Of a stretch of 64,000 bases of DNA, positions 24,544-33,623 are shown one piece after another. The position numbers were made by a program, and so were the translations under genes. Under the pieces are notes generated by a model. That model was not told the origin of the DNA, did not search any database, and was given only the letters and a program-made list of their open reading frames with translations. How positions within the stretch are numbered: the first letter of the stretch is position 1; every line of letters begins with the position of its first letter. The stretch is from Deinococcus sp. JMULE3 (GTDB lineage Bacteria > Deinococcota > Deinococci > Deinococcales > Deinococcaceae). The stretch is taken from assembly GCF_013337115.1 (NCBI RefSeq), contig NZ_SGWE01000001.1, positions 127,001-191,000 on the forward strand, read 5' to 3'.

Positions 24544-26502
24544 TCAGTTGGGGCGGTTCTCCCGCTGCACGTTCACGCCGAAGCGGTTCAGGACACTCTG
24601 GAACAGCGGGCTCTTCTGCGTGAAGCCCTCCACGGCCTTGCCGAGGCTCAGGGCCCTGGTGAGCGCCTCGAACATGCCGCCCTCGCCGCCCACGAGGTCG
24701 ATCTTCGCGTTCTTCAGCGCGGCGGCGATGACCTCGGCGTTCTCGCGGCTGATCTCCTTCCCGGCCTCGATGGACGCCAGGGCCTGCTGGAGGCTGGTTT
24801 CCAGTGCCATGCGGTATTCCTCGTGGCTGCGGGCGTCGGCGCTCATGCGGTCCATCGCGCCGAACTTGGCGGTCAGGCCCTCGGCCTCGGCGTTCATGCG
24901 GTCGCGGGTGGCGCTCGCCTCGGCGGCCCCCAGCGCCTCGGTGGCCGTGGCTTTCGCCTGACCGAGGCGGGTTTCGCCCTCGGCCTGCGCGCCCAGCCGC
25001 TCGGCGAGGACGCGGGCCTCGTTCTGCCCGAGTTTGAGGTTCGCGTCGGCCTTGACCTCGATCACGCGGGCCTCGGCCACGCCGGTCTTCTCCAGGGCGC
25101 TGGCGTTCGCTTCCTGCACCATGACCTGCGCGAGCCCAGGCGCGGCCTGCTCGACCCGGACGGCGTCCGCGAGGAGTTTCTTCGCCTCGGCCTGACGCGA
25201 GGCGGCGTCGAATTCTGCCTGCGCGATGGTGGTCAGCTCCGCGGCGCGGTGACGGGCGGCGGTTTCGGCGGCCTCGGCGGCCTTGACCTCCTGCACGAGC
25301 TGTTCCTGCGCCTGCGCCTCGGCCTGCATGACGCGCACCTGCTTGGCGCGGTCGGCGGCGCTCACCTCGCGCACCTCGTTGATGCGCTCCTCCTCGACAG
25401 CGACGGTCTTGTCGATGGCGATGCGTTCGCGGGTGATGTTCGCGACGTCCATGACGCCCTGCTCAACGTTCTTGTCCCGTTCGATCTCCTGGAGTTTCAC
25501 CTCGCGGTCGGTGGTGACGGCCTCCATCTTCGCGGCGCGGGCCACGCGCTCGGCCTCGATGGCGATGGCGCGTAGCCTCGCCTGCTCGGCGATCTCGACC
25601 TGCCGCTGGCGTTCCTGCTCGCGGATCTCGACCTGCTCGGTCGTCTGGATGCGGGCCTGTTCGGAGATGAGGCGCTGCTCCTCGCGGACGCGCTGCGTCT
25701 CGGCGTTCTCGCGGGCCTGGATGGTCTCGATCTCGCGTTTCTGCCGCGCCTCGGCCTCGGCCTGCTGGCGCTCGAGGGCCAGGGTGGCCTCGCGGGTCTC
25801 GACGTTCTTCTTCGTGACGGCGAGGTGCTCGTTCTGCGAGAGTTCGTTCGTGACGATGTTCTGCGCGGCGGTCAGCTGCGTGATCTTGCGGATGCCTTCG
25901 GCGTCCATGATGTTGTTCTGGTCGAGCATACTCTTGGGCGTCTGCTCGAGGTAGTCGATCGCGACGTCTTCGAGGACGTAGCCGTTCAGGTCGCGGCCGA
26001 TCACGGCGACGACCGCGTCGCGGAACTCCTCGCGCTTCTCGAACAGTTCGATGAAGTCGAACTTCTTGCCCACCGTCTTCAGCGCCTCGCTGAACTTGGC
26101 GTTGAACAGTTCGTCCACGGCGTTCAGGTCGCTCGCGCGGCTCGCGCCGATGGATTTGGCGACCTTCAGGACGTCCTCGGTGGTCTCGTTGACGCGCAGG
26201 TAGTACGCGACCGTGATGTCCGCGCGGATGTTGTCCTTGCAGATCAGGCCTTCCTTGCCGCGGCGGTCGACCTGCAGGGTGATCAGGCTGATGCGCATGA
26301 TCTCGGCCTTGTACAGCACGGGGATGACCAGCGCGCCGGTGAAGCGCACCTTGGGCCGCGCGGAGAGGTCGTTCACGATCAGCGCGGTGCCCTGCTCGAC
26401 TTTCATGTAGAAGCCGCGCACCAGGGCGACGAGGATCATCAGGGCGACGAGCACGATCGCCAGGCCGATCAGGAAGGGCAGAATCACGGAAAGGTCAGGC
26501 AT
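24544..26502 (-). CDS. yqiK: Flotillin / YqiK-type SPFH membrane protein
   Basis: 652 residues. One N-terminal membrane helix (residues ~8-30) is followed by the SPFH/band-7 domain (to ~220; GALVIPVLYKAEIMRIS, DNIRADITVAYYLRV) and a very long Glu/Ala-rich coiled coil (~230-560) with a C-terminal region. Flotillins oligomerise at the membrane and organise domains. A strong ribosome site (GGAGGACGT) precedes ATG 26502. It lies 42 bp after yqiJ, the arrangement of the E. coli yqiJK pair. The stop codon carries a family-B insertion, but the C terminus looks normal. Confidence 0.93.
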   Translation of the reverse strand: MPDLSVILPFLIGLAIVLVALMILVALVRGFYMKVEQGTALIVNDLSARPKVRFTGALVIPVLYKAEIMRISLITLQVDRRGKEGLICKDNIRADITVAYYLRVNETTEDVLKVAKSIGASRASDLNAVDELFNAKFSEALKTVGKKFDFIELFEKREEFRDAVVAVIGRDLNGYVLEDVAIDYLEQTPKSMLDQNNIMDAEGIRKITQLTAAQNIVTNELSQNEHLAVTKKNVETREATLALERQQAEAEARQKREIETIQARENAETQRVREEQRLISEQARIQTTEQVEIREQERQRQVEIAEQARLRAIAIEAERVARAAKMEAVTTDREVKLQEIERDKNVEQGVMDVANITRERIAIDKTVAVEEERINEVREVSAADRAKQVRVMQAEAQAQEQLVQEVKAAEAAETAARHRAAELTTIAQAEFDAASRQAEAKKLLADAVRVEQAAPGLAQVMVQEANASALEKTGVAEARVIEVKADANLKLGQNEARVLAERLGAQAEGETRLGQAKATATEALGAAEASATRDRMNAEAEGLTAKFGAMDRMSADARSHEEYRMALETSLQQALASIEAGKEISRENAEVIAAALKNAKIDLVGGEGGMFEALTRALSLGKAVEGFTQKSPLFQSVLNRFGVNVQRENRPN

Positions 26503-26544
26503 ACGTCCTCCAGGCAGGAAAAGGGGAAGTTCAGGGTCGGGGGT

Positions 26545-27141
26545 TCAGGAATGGGTCGGGTCGGCGCGGCGGACGGTGAAGATGTGGGTGGCCGGGTCGT
26601 GCTCCACGAGGATCACGCGTTCGCCGCGCAGCAGGGTGTCGCCGTCGCTGCGGGCGTCGAGCATCAGGCCCGCGCCGCCGTCCTGGACGCTCACGCGGCC
26701 AGAGGCGGCGAGCGTGCCGGACTCGACGACCGCCACGCGGCCCAGCAGTTGCGTGCGCGCCAGGGCGTCCTGCCCCTGCACGAAGCGCCGCAGGGGTCGC
26801 GCGACCGCCCGCGCGGCCAGCGCGCCGAGCACCGCGGAACCGAGCAGCAACGCAACGGCCACAGGGCCGCGCCCCGCGGGGGCGACGAGCGGCAGGAGCA
26901 GCAGCTGGCCCAGGTAGCAGGTCAGCCAGCCGGTCAGGGTCAGGGCCAGCGCGACCGGCAGCAGCGGCACGCCGTTCAGGCCGACCCGCACGAGCAGGCT
27001 GTCGAGCAGCCCTTCGCCTCCACCGGAGATACCGTCGATGGCGCCGAGCAGGGCCAGCAGCGCCGCCGCCGCGATCACCGTCAGCAGGGCGGTCCAGGGC
27101 GCGGTCGGGAAGGACAGCGCCACGTGCAGGAACTCGGTCAT
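26545..27141 (-). CDS. yqiJ: YqiJ-like membrane OB-fold protein (DUF1449), first gene of flotillin operon
   Basis: 198 residues: several N-terminal membrane segments (LLTVIAAAALLALLGAIDG, LLPVALALTLTGWLTCYLG) and a C-terminal small beta domain (LLGRVAVVESGTLAASGRV...GERVILVEHD) of the NfeD/YqiJ OB type. Such proteins accompany SPFH proteins and probably bind them. ATG 27141 overlaps the stop of an 8-codon mini-ORF with its own leaderless -10 box. It is the operon head, followed by flotillin and the giant ATPase. Confidence 0.85.
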   Translation of the reverse strand: MTEFLHVALSFPTAPWTALLTVIAAAALLALLGAIDGISGGGEGLLDSLLVRVGLNGVPLLPVALALTLTGWLTCYLGQLLLLPLVAPAGRGPVAVALLLGSAVLGALAARAVARPLRRFVQGQDALARTQLLGRVAVVESGTLAASGRVSVQDGGAGLMLDARSDGDTLLRGERVILVEHDPATHIFTVRRADPTHS

Positions 27142-27164
27142 GCCGGGTGGCCAGGGGGAACCAT
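27138..27164 (-). other. Eight-codon leaderless mini-ORF overlapping yqiJ start
   Basis: ATG 27164 encodes MVPPGHPA and its TGA overlaps the yqiJ ATG as ATGA. A TAGGGT box (27172-27177, minus strand) stands 7 nt before this ATG, the spacing of leaderless genes in the window. This suggests the ribosome starts on the mini-ORF and re-initiates at yqiJ. Confidence 0.45.
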
Positions 27165-27171
27165 GCCGGGC

Positions 27172-27177
27172 ACCCTA
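27172..27177 (-). promoter_or_regulatory. -10 box of the yqiJ-flotillin-ATPase operon
   Basis: TAGGGT on the minus strand, 7 nt before the mini-ORF ATG. No good -35 is visible. Confidence 0.45.
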
Positions 27178-27361
27178 GCGCCCGGCGCGGCGCGGCGTTG
27201 CCACATCTGAGCACCCGCACCGGGCGGGTCCGTGGCCAGGGAAGGCCAGAACTTCAGGAACCGCCAATCGGGGATGCTCATGCACCTCAGTACGGTCTCA
27301 TGGTGCGCCGGGTTCCCGGCGCCCGGCCCTGCCGCGCCGCGCGGCCACACGGTCACCTGGC

Positions 27362-27628
27362 TCAGCGCGGCTGCTCACCGCTGGGCCGCGGTGGTCTGGG
27401 CCGCGCGTGCTCGTGCCCCAGGGGCAGTACCTCGGCCCGCAGGACCGCGCCGAGTCCGGTGCGTTCGCGGCGCAGCACGTCCAGCACGCGCCAGTGCCCC
27501 AGCGTGTCCAGGTGCAGAACGTCGCCCGGCTGCGGCGTGCGGTTATGCCAGCGCAGGGTCATCTGCACCCCGGTACCGTCGGCGATCAGGTCGGCGACGT
27601 GCTCGTCGGGCAGCCGGTGGGTGCGCAT
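27362..27628 (-). CDS. Small hypothetical protein
   Basis: 88 residues from ATG 27628 (GTG 27646 would add six). It has no recognised domain. The core (LPDEHVADLIADGTGVQMTL, PGDVLHLDTLGHWRVLDVL) has the alternating pattern of a small beta-rich protein, and the C terminus is Arg/Pro-rich. It lies between the yqiJ promoter region and transaldolase on the same strand, with no clear operon link. Coding potential is moderate. Confidence 0.55.
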   Translation of the reverse strand: MRTHRLPDEHVADLIADGTGVQMTLRWHNRTPQPGDVLHLDTLGHWRVLDVLRRERTGLGAVLRAEVLPLGHEHARPRPPRPSGEQPR

Positions 27629-27690
27629 GGGTTCACTGTGCGGCACGGGCGCCGCTGGTGTGTCAGCCCCGTGAGGGCTGTCTAGAGCGG

Positions 27691-27729
27691 GACTCCGGCG
27701 ACCCTGAGTCGAGCAGGGCCGCCGGGGTC
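27691..27729 (-). terminator. Hairpin downstream of transaldolase
   Basis: GACTCCGGCGACCCT (27691-27705) pairs with 27715-27729 with two or three mismatches around a 9-nt loop, just past the transaldolase stop. Confidence 0.5.
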
Positions 27730-27740
27730 CGGACGCGGGG

Positions 27741-28655
27741 TCAGCCGCGCAGCAGCGCGCGGAGTTTCTCGGTGTCGGCGTGGAAGCCGCGGATGCCCTC
27801 GGCGAGTTTCTCGGTCGCCATGGGGTCGCTGGCGAGCGCCCAGCGGAAGTCCGCTTCCGTCAGGGTGGGTTCGGTCTGCGTGGCCGCTTCGGGTGTCAGG
27901 ACGCGCTCAAGGTGCCCCTCGTCGGCGGCGAGTTCACCGAGCAGCTGGGGGCTGACGGTCAGGCGGTCGCACCCGGCGAGGGCCTTGACCTGCTCGGCGC
28001 TGCGGAAGGACGCGCCCATCACGACGGTCGGGTAGCCGTGCGTCTTGAAGTGGTGGTAGATCTCGCGGACGCTCTTCACGCCGGGGTCCTCGTCCACGGG
28101 GTAGCTGTCCTTGCCCTCGGCCTTCTTGTACCAGTCGGTGATGCGGCCCACGAAGGGCGAGAGCAGGTACGCCCCGGCCTGCGCGGCGGCGATCGCCTGC
28201 GCGAGGTTGAACACCAGCGTGAGGTTGCAGCGGATGCCCTCGGCTTCCAGGACGCGGGCGGCCTGCACGCCTTCCCAGGTGGTGGCGAGCTTGATCAGGA
28301 TGCGCTCCCTGCCCACGCCCTGCTGCGCGTACAGGTCGATCAGGTGGCGGGCCTTGGTGACCATGGCGTCCGCGTCGAAGGACAGGCGGGCGTCCACCTC
28401 GGTGCTGACGTAGCCGGGCACGATCTTCGTGAGTTCGGTGCCGATGGCGACGGTCAGGAAGTCGATGGCGGCGTCCACGTCGTCCATGGCGCGCGCGTCC
28501 TGCAGCAGGTTGGCGTAGCCGCTGAGGGTGGCGGCCTTGAGGATCAGGCTGGGGTTGGTGGTGCAGTCCTGCGGCTGGTACTGCCGGATGGCGTCCAGGT
28601 CGCCGGTGTCGGCCACGACGACCGTCATCTGCTTGAGCTGCTCGAGTGCGTTCAT
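27741..28655 (-). CDS. tal: Transaldolase
   Basis: 304 residues. It transfers a dihydroxyacetone unit between sugar phosphates in the non-oxidative pentose phosphate pathway. The Schiff-base lysine is Lys122 in [11 protein letters not shown]. Other family marks are [20 protein letters not shown] and [10 protein letters not shown]. The length is slightly under the E. coli TalB type (about 317). A ribosome site (GGAGA) precedes ATG 28655. It appears monocistronic. Confidence 0.96.
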   Translation of the reverse strand: MNALEQLKQMTVVVADTGDLDAIRQYQPQDCTTNPSLILKAATLSGYANLLQDARAMDDVDAAIDFLTVAIGTELTKIVPGYVSTEVDARLSFDADAMVTKARHLIDLYAQQGVGRERILIKLATTWEGVQAARVLEAEGIRCNLTLVFNLAQAIAAAQAGAYLLSPFVGRITDWYKKAEGKDSYPVDEDPGVKSVREIYHHFKTHGYPTVVMGASFRSAEQVKALAGCDRLTVSPQLLGELAADEGHLERVLTPEAATQTEPTLTEADFRWALASDPMATEKLAEGIRGFHADTEKLRALLRG

Positions 28656-28812
28656 GGGTGTCTCCTTGCGGGCGCGGCCGGTGCGGGTTGCGGGGCTCGC
28701 GCGCGGCTCACCCCTGAGGGTGGCGCGTTTCCGAGCTTTCCACCCTACAGGAACTCTTCACGCATGCGCCCTGGACAGGTGGGGCGGGCCGCGCGTCCCC
28801 CTGGGCGCGGCG

Positions 28813-28818
28813 TAGCCT
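28813..28818 (+). promoter_or_regulatory. -10 box of leaderless acyl-CoA dehydrogenase gene
   Basis: TAGCCT, then 7 nt, then ATG 28826. Confidence 0.5.
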
Positions 28819-28825
28819 GCCGGGC

Positions 28826-29980
28826 ATGACCGCACCCGATTCCATCCTCAGCGAGGCCCAGGCGGCCGTGGTGGCGCGCGCCGCGCAGGCGATCCGGGAG
28901 CACGGCCCGGCCTGCGAGGCGGCGCAGGACGTCACCCCGCAGGCCGCCCGCGCCCTGTCGGAGAGTGGGTACACGCGCCTCACGCTACCCGAAGCCCGTG
29001 GGGGGCTGGGCGCCACGCTGACGCAGTTCGCGCGGGCGCAACTGACCCTGGGCGAGGCCGGGGCCGGGCTGGCGCTGGTCCTGGCGATGCATGGGCATGT
29101 GACGGGCGCGGCCTTCCAGGGGCGCACGCTGCCGGAACCGCTGCTGGAGACGCTGGCCGGGGCGTGCGGGCGCGGCGAGCTGCTGAACGCCCTGGCGAGC
29201 GAGCCGGAACTGGGCAGTCCGTCGCGGGGTGGGCTGCCCCGCACCCGCGCCGAGGCGGACGGGACGGGCTTCGAGAGCGGCGGGTGGCGCCTCACGGGCC
29301 GCAAGACCTGGAGTACCGGCTCCCGCGCGCTGACCTGGGCGATGGTCACGGCGGCCACACCGGACGGGCAGGTGGGCCGGTACCTCGTGAATCTGCGCGG
29401 GCCGGGCGTGCGGACCGAGCCGACCTGGGTGAACGCCCTGGCGCTGCGCGGCAGTGGCAGTCACGACGTGGTGTTCGAGGGGGCTCCGGCGGTCCTGCAC
29501 GCCCCCCCGGCCCCGGCGCACCCGGCGAGCAGCGCGTGGTTCTGGACGGCGGTGGCCGCGACGTACCTGGGGGTGGGCTTCGCGGCGCTTCACGCCCTGC
29601 GCGAGTATGCCCATGCGCGGGTGCCCACGGCGCTGGGCGCCCCGATCGCGACGCTGCCGCGCGTTCAGGAGCAGGTGGGGCGGATCGGCGCGGAGCTGCT
29701 GGCCGCGCAGGCGTTGCTGCTGCACGCCACGCGCGCCTGGGACGGGCAGCCCGGCGCGGATACCGTGCCGCTGATCGGCGCGGCGAAGGTCGTGGGGACG
29801 AACGCCGCCGTGACCGCCACCGACCTCGCGGTGCGCGCGGCGGGCGGCGCGGCCCTGACGGCGGCCCTGCCGCTGGAGCGGCTGCTGCGCGACGCCCGCG
29901 CGGGCCTGACCCACCCGCCCGGAGACGACAGCGCCCTGACGGCGTTCGGCGCGGCACTGCTGTCCGGACGTGCGCCCTGA
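28826..29980 (+). CDS. Acyl-CoA dehydrogenase family flavoprotein
   Basis: 384 residues with the helical N-terminal domain, the central FAD-contacting beta domain (GRKTWSTGSRALTWAMVTA) and a C-terminal helical bundle. The typical catalytic Glu of short-chain enzymes is not evident, so it may belong to the monooxygenase-like (DszC/SfnB) branch or use an unusual acyl substrate. The gene is probably leaderless. The next gene has its own -10 box, so they need not be one transcript. Confidence 0.85.
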   Translation: MTAPDSILSEAQAAVVARAAQAIREHGPACEAAQDVTPQAARALSESGYTRLTLPEARGGLGATLTQFARAQLTLGEAGAGLALVLAMHGHVTGAAFQGRTLPEPLLETLAGACGRGELLNALASEPELGSPSRGGLPRTRAEADGTGFESGGWRLTGRKTWSTGSRALTWAMVTAATPDGQVGRYLVNLRGPGVRTEPTWVNALALRGSGSHDVVFEGAPAVLHAPPAPAHPASSAWFWTAVAATYLGVGFAALHALREYAHARVPTALGAPIATLPRVQEQVGRIGAELLAAQALLLHATRAWDGQPGADTVPLIGAAKVVGTNAAVTATDLAVRAAGGAALTAALPLERLLRDARAGLTHPPGDDSALTAFGAALLSGRAP

Positions 29981-29997
29981 TCCGGCGCGCCCGGGCC

Positions 29998-30003
29998 TAC
30001 GAT
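29998..30003 (+). promoter_or_regulatory. -10 box of leaderless P-loop kinase gene
   Basis: TACGAT, then GTGGGC (6 nt), then ATG 30010. Confidence 0.5.
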
Positions 30004-30009
30004 GTGGGC

Positions 30010-30645
30010 ATGCCTGACCACATGACGCTGACCGTCCCGCAGCTGGTGGAGTGCGCCCGCGTCCTGGCCCTGCCGGGTCAGCGGCGCGTCCTGGGCCTGA
30101 CCGGCAGTCCCGGCGCGGGGAAGTCCACGCTGGCGGCGGCCCTGCAGTCGGCGCTGGGGGATCAGGCGGCGCTGCTGCCCATGGACGGCTTTCACCTCGC
30201 CAACGAGGAACTGCGCCGCCTGGGGCGCGCCGGGCGCAAGGGCGCGCCGGACACCTTCGACGTGGGCGGCTACGCGGCGCTGCTCGCCCGCGTGCGGGCG
30301 CAGGAGGAGGACGTGGTGTACGCGCCGCGTTTCGACCGGCACCTGGAGGAGAGTATCGGCAGCGCCCTGCCCGTCCCGCGCGCGGCGCCGCTGGTGATCA
30401 CCGAGGGGAACTACCTGCTGCTGGACGGCCCGTGGGCGGCCGTACGGGAACAGCTGGACGAGGTGTGGTTCCTGGCCCCGCCGGACGACCTGCGCCGCGC
30501 CCACCTGATCGCGCGGCACGAGGCGCACGGCAAAGGCGCGCAGGCCGCGCGGGACTGGGTGCAGGACGTGGACGACGCGAACGCCCGCCTGATCGAGGCG
30601 GCGCGGGACCGGGCCGACCTGATCGTGACGCTGGACTGGACCTGA
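30010..30645 (+). CDS. P-loop kinase of the uridine/pantothenate kinase-like family (PRK/UDK-like)
   Basis: 211 residues. Walker A is GSPGAGKST, followed by the PMDGFHLANEELRR motif typical of this nucleoside/pantothenate/fructose kinase-like group, then RFDRHLEESIG, the TEGNYLLLD motif and the lid arginine region DLRRAHLIARH. It phosphorylates a small hydroxylated metabolite using ATP; the substrate is not predictable. The start is fixed by a leaderless -10 box. Confidence 0.88.
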   Translation: MPDHMTLTVPQLVECARVLALPGQRRVLGLTGSPGAGKSTLAAALQSALGDQAALLPMDGFHLANEELRRLGRAGRKGAPDTFDVGGYAALLARVRAQEEDVVYAPRFDRHLEESIGSALPVPRAAPLVITEGNYLLLDGPWAAVREQLDEVWFLAPPDDLRRAHLIARHEAHGKGAQAARDWVQDVDDANARLIEAARDRADLIVTLDWT

Positions 30646-30648
30646 TGG

Positions 30649-30813
30649 TCAGTGCAGGTCGTCGGGTTCGGTGGGGGGCGTGAGGGGCTCGGTCGGGTCA
30701 CTGGGCAGTGGAGTGGAGGGCGGGACCGGCTGGCCCTGGACCTCGATGTCGGCCAGTGCGCCGAGCAGCCATTCGATCTGCTGGGCGTTCGCCTGCTCGT
30801 GAGGGTCAGACAT
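30649..30813 (-). CDS. Small hypothetical protein, proline-rich C terminus
   Basis: 54 residues from ATG 30813: MSDPHEQANAQQIEWLLGAL, then an acidic, proline-rich tail. An upstream in-frame ATG at 30951 would add 46 residues, but that part is Arg/Gly-rich and looks like readthrough. No ribosome site or promoter was found. It ends 3 bp from the convergent kinase gene. Confidence 0.5.
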   Translation of the reverse strand: MSDPHEQANAQQIEWLLGALADIEVQGQPVPPSTPLPSDPTEPLTPPTEPDDLH

Positions 30814-30901
30814 GCCCGCATGGTGGCACCTGAATCGGGCGCGCGTTGCCACAGGTGACACACCCGCGGCGCCCGCACGCTTGAGCTGACCTTCATGACG
30901 T

Positions 30902-30938
30902 CCGCGCGGCCCGCACCGTGATGGTGGGGGCCGCGCGG
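30902..30938 (-). terminator. Hairpin downstream of pstB
   Basis: CCGCGCGGCCC (30902-30912) pairs with GGGCCGCGCGG (30928-30938), with additional GCACC/GGTG(G) pairing inside. It lies 26 bp after the pstB stop and closes the pst operon. Confidence 0.6.
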
Positions 30939-30963
30939 GAACGCCGTTCATGAAGGGGGTCGG

Positions 30964-31722
30964 TCAGCCGAAACGGCCGGTGACGTACGCCTCGGTGCGC
31001 TCGTCGCGCGGCGCGGTGAAGATCTGGTCCGTCACGCCGTGCTCGACGAGGTCGCCGTTCAGGAAGAAGCTGGTGGTGTCGCTCACGCGGGCCGCCTGGT
31101 GCATGTTGTGCGTGACGATGATGATGGTCGTGACCTTTTTCAGGTCGGTCATCAGGTCCTCGATCTTGGCGGTGCTGGCGGGGTCGAGGGCGCTGGTGGG
31201 TTCGTCCATCAGGAGGATCTCGGGTTCGACGGCCAGCGCGCGGGCGATGCACAGGCGCTGCTGCTGCCCGCCGCTCAGGCCGGTGGCGGGGGTCTTGAGG
31301 CGGTCCTTGACTTCCTCCCAGAGGGCCGCGCCGCGCAGGGAGCGTTCGGCGATCTCCATCAGGCGTTTCTGGTCGCGCATCCCGGCGAGTTTCAGGCCCG
31401 AGACGACGTTCTCGAAGACGCTCATGGTCGGGAAGGGGTTGGGTTTCTGGAAGACCATGCCGACGCGGCGGCGCATGGTGACGGGGTCGACGCCGCTGCC
31501 GTACACGTCCTCGCCGTCGAGGAGGATGGTGCCCTCGACCCGCGCGCCGGGCGTGAGGTCGTGCATGCGGTTGATGGCGCGCAGGAAGGTGGTCTTGCCG
31601 CAGCCGCTGGGGCCGATCAGGGCGTTGACACTGCCGCGTTCCACGCGGAGGTTGACGTTTCGCACGGCCTGTTTGTCGCCGTAGTAGATGTTGACGTTCT
31701 GGGCGTCGAGGATGGGGGTCAC
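30964..31722 (-). CDS. pstB: Phosphate ABC transporter ATPase PstB
   Basis: 252 residues. Walker [10 protein letters not shown], signature [16 protein letters not shown], Walker [14 protein letters not shown], plus PstB-specific [11 protein letters not shown] and [14 protein letters not shown]. It powers high-affinity phosphate uptake. GTG 31722 follows AAGGAG. It is last in pstSCAB and separated from pstA by 96 bp that contain a remnant of a family-B element. Confidence 0.97.
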   Translation of the reverse strand: MTPILDAQNVNIYYGDKQAVRNVNLRVERGSVNALIGPSGCGKTTFLRAINRMHDLTPGARVEGTILLDGEDVYGSGVDPVTMRRRVGMVFQKPNPFPTMSVFENVVSGLKLAGMRDQKRLMEIAERSLRGAALWEEVKDRLKTPATGLSGGQQQRLCIARALAVEPEILLMDEPTSALDPASTAKIEDLMTDLKKVTTIIIVTHNMHQAARVSDTTSFFLNGDLVEHGVTDQIFTAPRDERTEAYVTGRFG

Positions 31723-31739
31723 GGAATTCTCCTTGTCAC

Positions 31740-31785
31740 TTCGGTTGAACGGTGTTCAACCCGAGCGGATGCGAGTGGGAGGGGG
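31740..31785 (+). repeat. Remnant of family-B element between pstA and pstB
   Basis: TCGGTTGAACGGTGTTCAAC and the following GAGCGGATGCGAG match the hairpin-I half of family B with a shortened loop. No terminal repeats or target duplication remain. Confidence 0.5.
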
Positions 31786-31818
31786 CTGGGGGCCGGGCGC
31801 GGAGTGGACGGCGCCCGC

Positions 31819-32679
31819 TTATTTGCGGCGGCTGGCGCGGCGGGCCAGCAGGCTGGTGAGGAAGATCAGGGTGATCAGCAGCAGCGCGCCGGCCTTGGCG
31901 AGGCGCTGGTTCTCGTCGTAGGCGCTGGTCGCGCCGCGGTAGATCTCCAGGGGCAAAGCGCTCATGGGTTTGGTCGGGTCAAGGTTGATCTGGCTGTTGC
32001 CGAACGCGGTGAACAGCAGCGGCGCGGCCTCACCAGCGACGCGGGCCAGGGCCAGCATCACGCCGGTGACGATGCCGCCGGCGGCGGCGGGCAGCACGAT
32101 CCGCAGCGTGACCAGCCACTTGGGCAGGCCCAGGGCCAGTCCGGCCTCGCGGACGGTCTGCGGGACGAGTTTCAGGACTTCCTCGGTGGTGCGCACGACG
32201 ATGGGGATCATCAGGAAGCCCAGCGCGACGGCGCCCGCGAGGCCCGAGAAGCCGAACTGCAGGACGATCAGGCCATACGCGACGAGGCCCATGACGATCG
32301 CGGGAATCCCGGCGAGGACGTCGCTGATCATGCGGATGGTGGGCATCAGCGGGTGGCGGGGGTACTCGGCGAGGAAGATCCCGCCGGACACGCCGACCAG
32401 CACGCCCAGGACGCTGGCCATGGCGAGCATCTCGATGCTGCCGAGGATCGCGTTGGCCAGTCCCCCGCCGGTTTCCCCTTCGGGCGCGGGGACCTTGGTG
32501 AAGAAGTCGAGGTTCATGGCGCCCAGGCCCTCGCGGATCAGGTACGCGAAGATCAGGATCAGCGGCGCGACGACGATGCAGGTCGCCAGGACGATCAGGC
32601 CGCCCATGACGAGGTTCTTCGCGCGCCGGGCGGGACTCAGCTGGTGGCGGGTGCTTTTGGGGGTGGTTGCGGCGCTCAT
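31819..32679 (-). CDS. pstA: Phosphate ABC transporter permease PstA
   Basis: 286 residues with about six membrane helices and the permease EAA-type loop (EEVLKLVPQTVREAGLALGLPKW). The ATG at 32679 overlaps the pstC stop as ATGA, so the two permeases are translationally coupled. It forms the inner-membrane channel with PstC. Confidence 0.95.
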   Translation of the reverse strand: MSAATTPKSTRHQLSPARRAKNLVMGGLIVLATCIVVAPLILIFAYLIREGLGAMNLDFFTKVPAPEGETGGGLANAILGSIEMLAMASVLGVLVGVSGGIFLAEYPRHPLMPTIRMISDVLAGIPAIVMGLVAYGLIVLQFGFSGLAGAVALGFLMIPIVVRTTEEVLKLVPQTVREAGLALGLPKWLVTLRIVLPAAAGGIVTGVMLALARVAGEAAPLLFTAFGNSQINLDPTKPMSALPLEIYRGATSAYDENQRLAKAGALLLITLIFLTSLLARRASRRK

Positions 32680-33623
32680 CACTGGATTCCCTTGGGTGTC
32701 AGGCGGGCGATGATCAGACGGGCAATGTAGTTCACGACGACGCTCAGGAAGAACAGGCTCAGGCCGAGCGTGACCACGCTGGAGCGGTGCAGGGCTTCCT
32801 GCGCGTCGCCGAACTGGTTGGCGATCACGGAGGCCATGGTGCTGGCGTTGCCCCAGATGCTCTTGAGGATGTCCTGGCTGTCCCCGATGACCATGGCGAC
32901 GGCCAGCGTCTCGCCGAGCGCGCGGCCCAGCGCGAGGATCACGCCGCCCATGATGCCCGCGCGGGCGTACGGAAGGATCGCCCGCGAGATGACTTCCCAC
33001 TTCGTGGCGCCCAGCGCGTACATCGCTTCACGCTGGTCCTGCGGCACGAGGCGGATGACGTCCCGCGCGACCGACGCGGTGTACGGCAGGATCATGACGG
33101 TCAGGATGATGATCGCCAGGGCCAGGCCGCGCCCGGCGGCGCTGCTGGGCACGAAGAAGCATTCCAGGCTGGTCTGGTTGTTGTTCCACAGTTCGGTGCA
33201 GCGCGTCAGGGTCTGGACGTTCTCGGGGCTGGTGAAGAAGTTCGTCTGCCACCTGCCGAGGATCGGGGCGATCACGAACAGCGCCCACAGGCCGTACACG
33301 ACGCTGGGCACCGCGGCGAGCAGTTCGATCAGGTAGCCGACCGGGTTGGCGAGCCACTTGGGGGCGTACTCGGCGACGAACAGCGCGCTGGCGATCGCCA
33401 GGGGCACGCTGATGGCGAGCGCGGCGATGCTGGTGACCAGCGTCCCGGCGATCATGGCGGCCGCGCCGAACTCGCCGGTGACGGGATTCCAGACGCGGCT
33501 GGTGAAGAAGTTCAGCCCGAACTTCTGCAGGGCGGGCCAGGATTCGGTGCCGAGCTGGTAGACGCTCAGGACGAACACGAGCACGATCACGGCGGCCAGC
33601 GTGAGGATCAGGCCCTCGAACAC
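32679..33623 (-). CDS. pstC: Phosphate ABC transporter permease PstC (5' end frameshifted)
   Basis: 314 residues from GTG 33623, with about six membrane helices and the loop [22 protein letters not shown]. The natural start is probably ATG 33673: MSKRTASP... then one missing base in the GGGGG run (33650-33654, plus strand) shifts the frame. Adding one base yields a continuous N terminus ([15 protein letters not shown]). As printed, the ATG 33673 frame stops after 10 codons. This may be an assembly error, or translation may really begin at GTG 33623. A PstC topology with six helices is complete either way. Confidence 0.9.
   Translation of the reverse strand: MFEGLILTLAAVIVLVFVLSVYQLGTESWPALQKFGLNFFTSRVWNPVTGEFGAAAMIAGTLVTSIAALAISVPLAIASALFVAEYAPKWLANPVGYLIELLAAVPSVVYGLWALFVIAPILGRWQTNFFTSPENVQTLTRCTELWNNNQTSLECFFVPSSAAGRGLALAIIILTVMILPYTASVARDVIRLVPQDQREAMYALGATKWEVISRAILPYARAGIMGGVILALGRALGETLAVAMVIGDSQDILKSIWGNASTMASVIANQFGDAQEALHRSSVVTLGLSLFFLSVVVNYIARLIIARLTPKGIQ

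Noticed and set aside
20677..25575. 1632-codon rightward open frame
   Set aside because: Antisense of the AAA+ ATPase and flotillin genes; it crosses two genes and a repeat and has Arg/Gln/Gly-rich composition with no domain.
26531..27220. Alternative 229-codon leftward frame over yqiJ
   Set aside because: Arg/Ala-rich shadow; the 198-residue frame has membrane helices and an OB domain and fits the flotillin operon.
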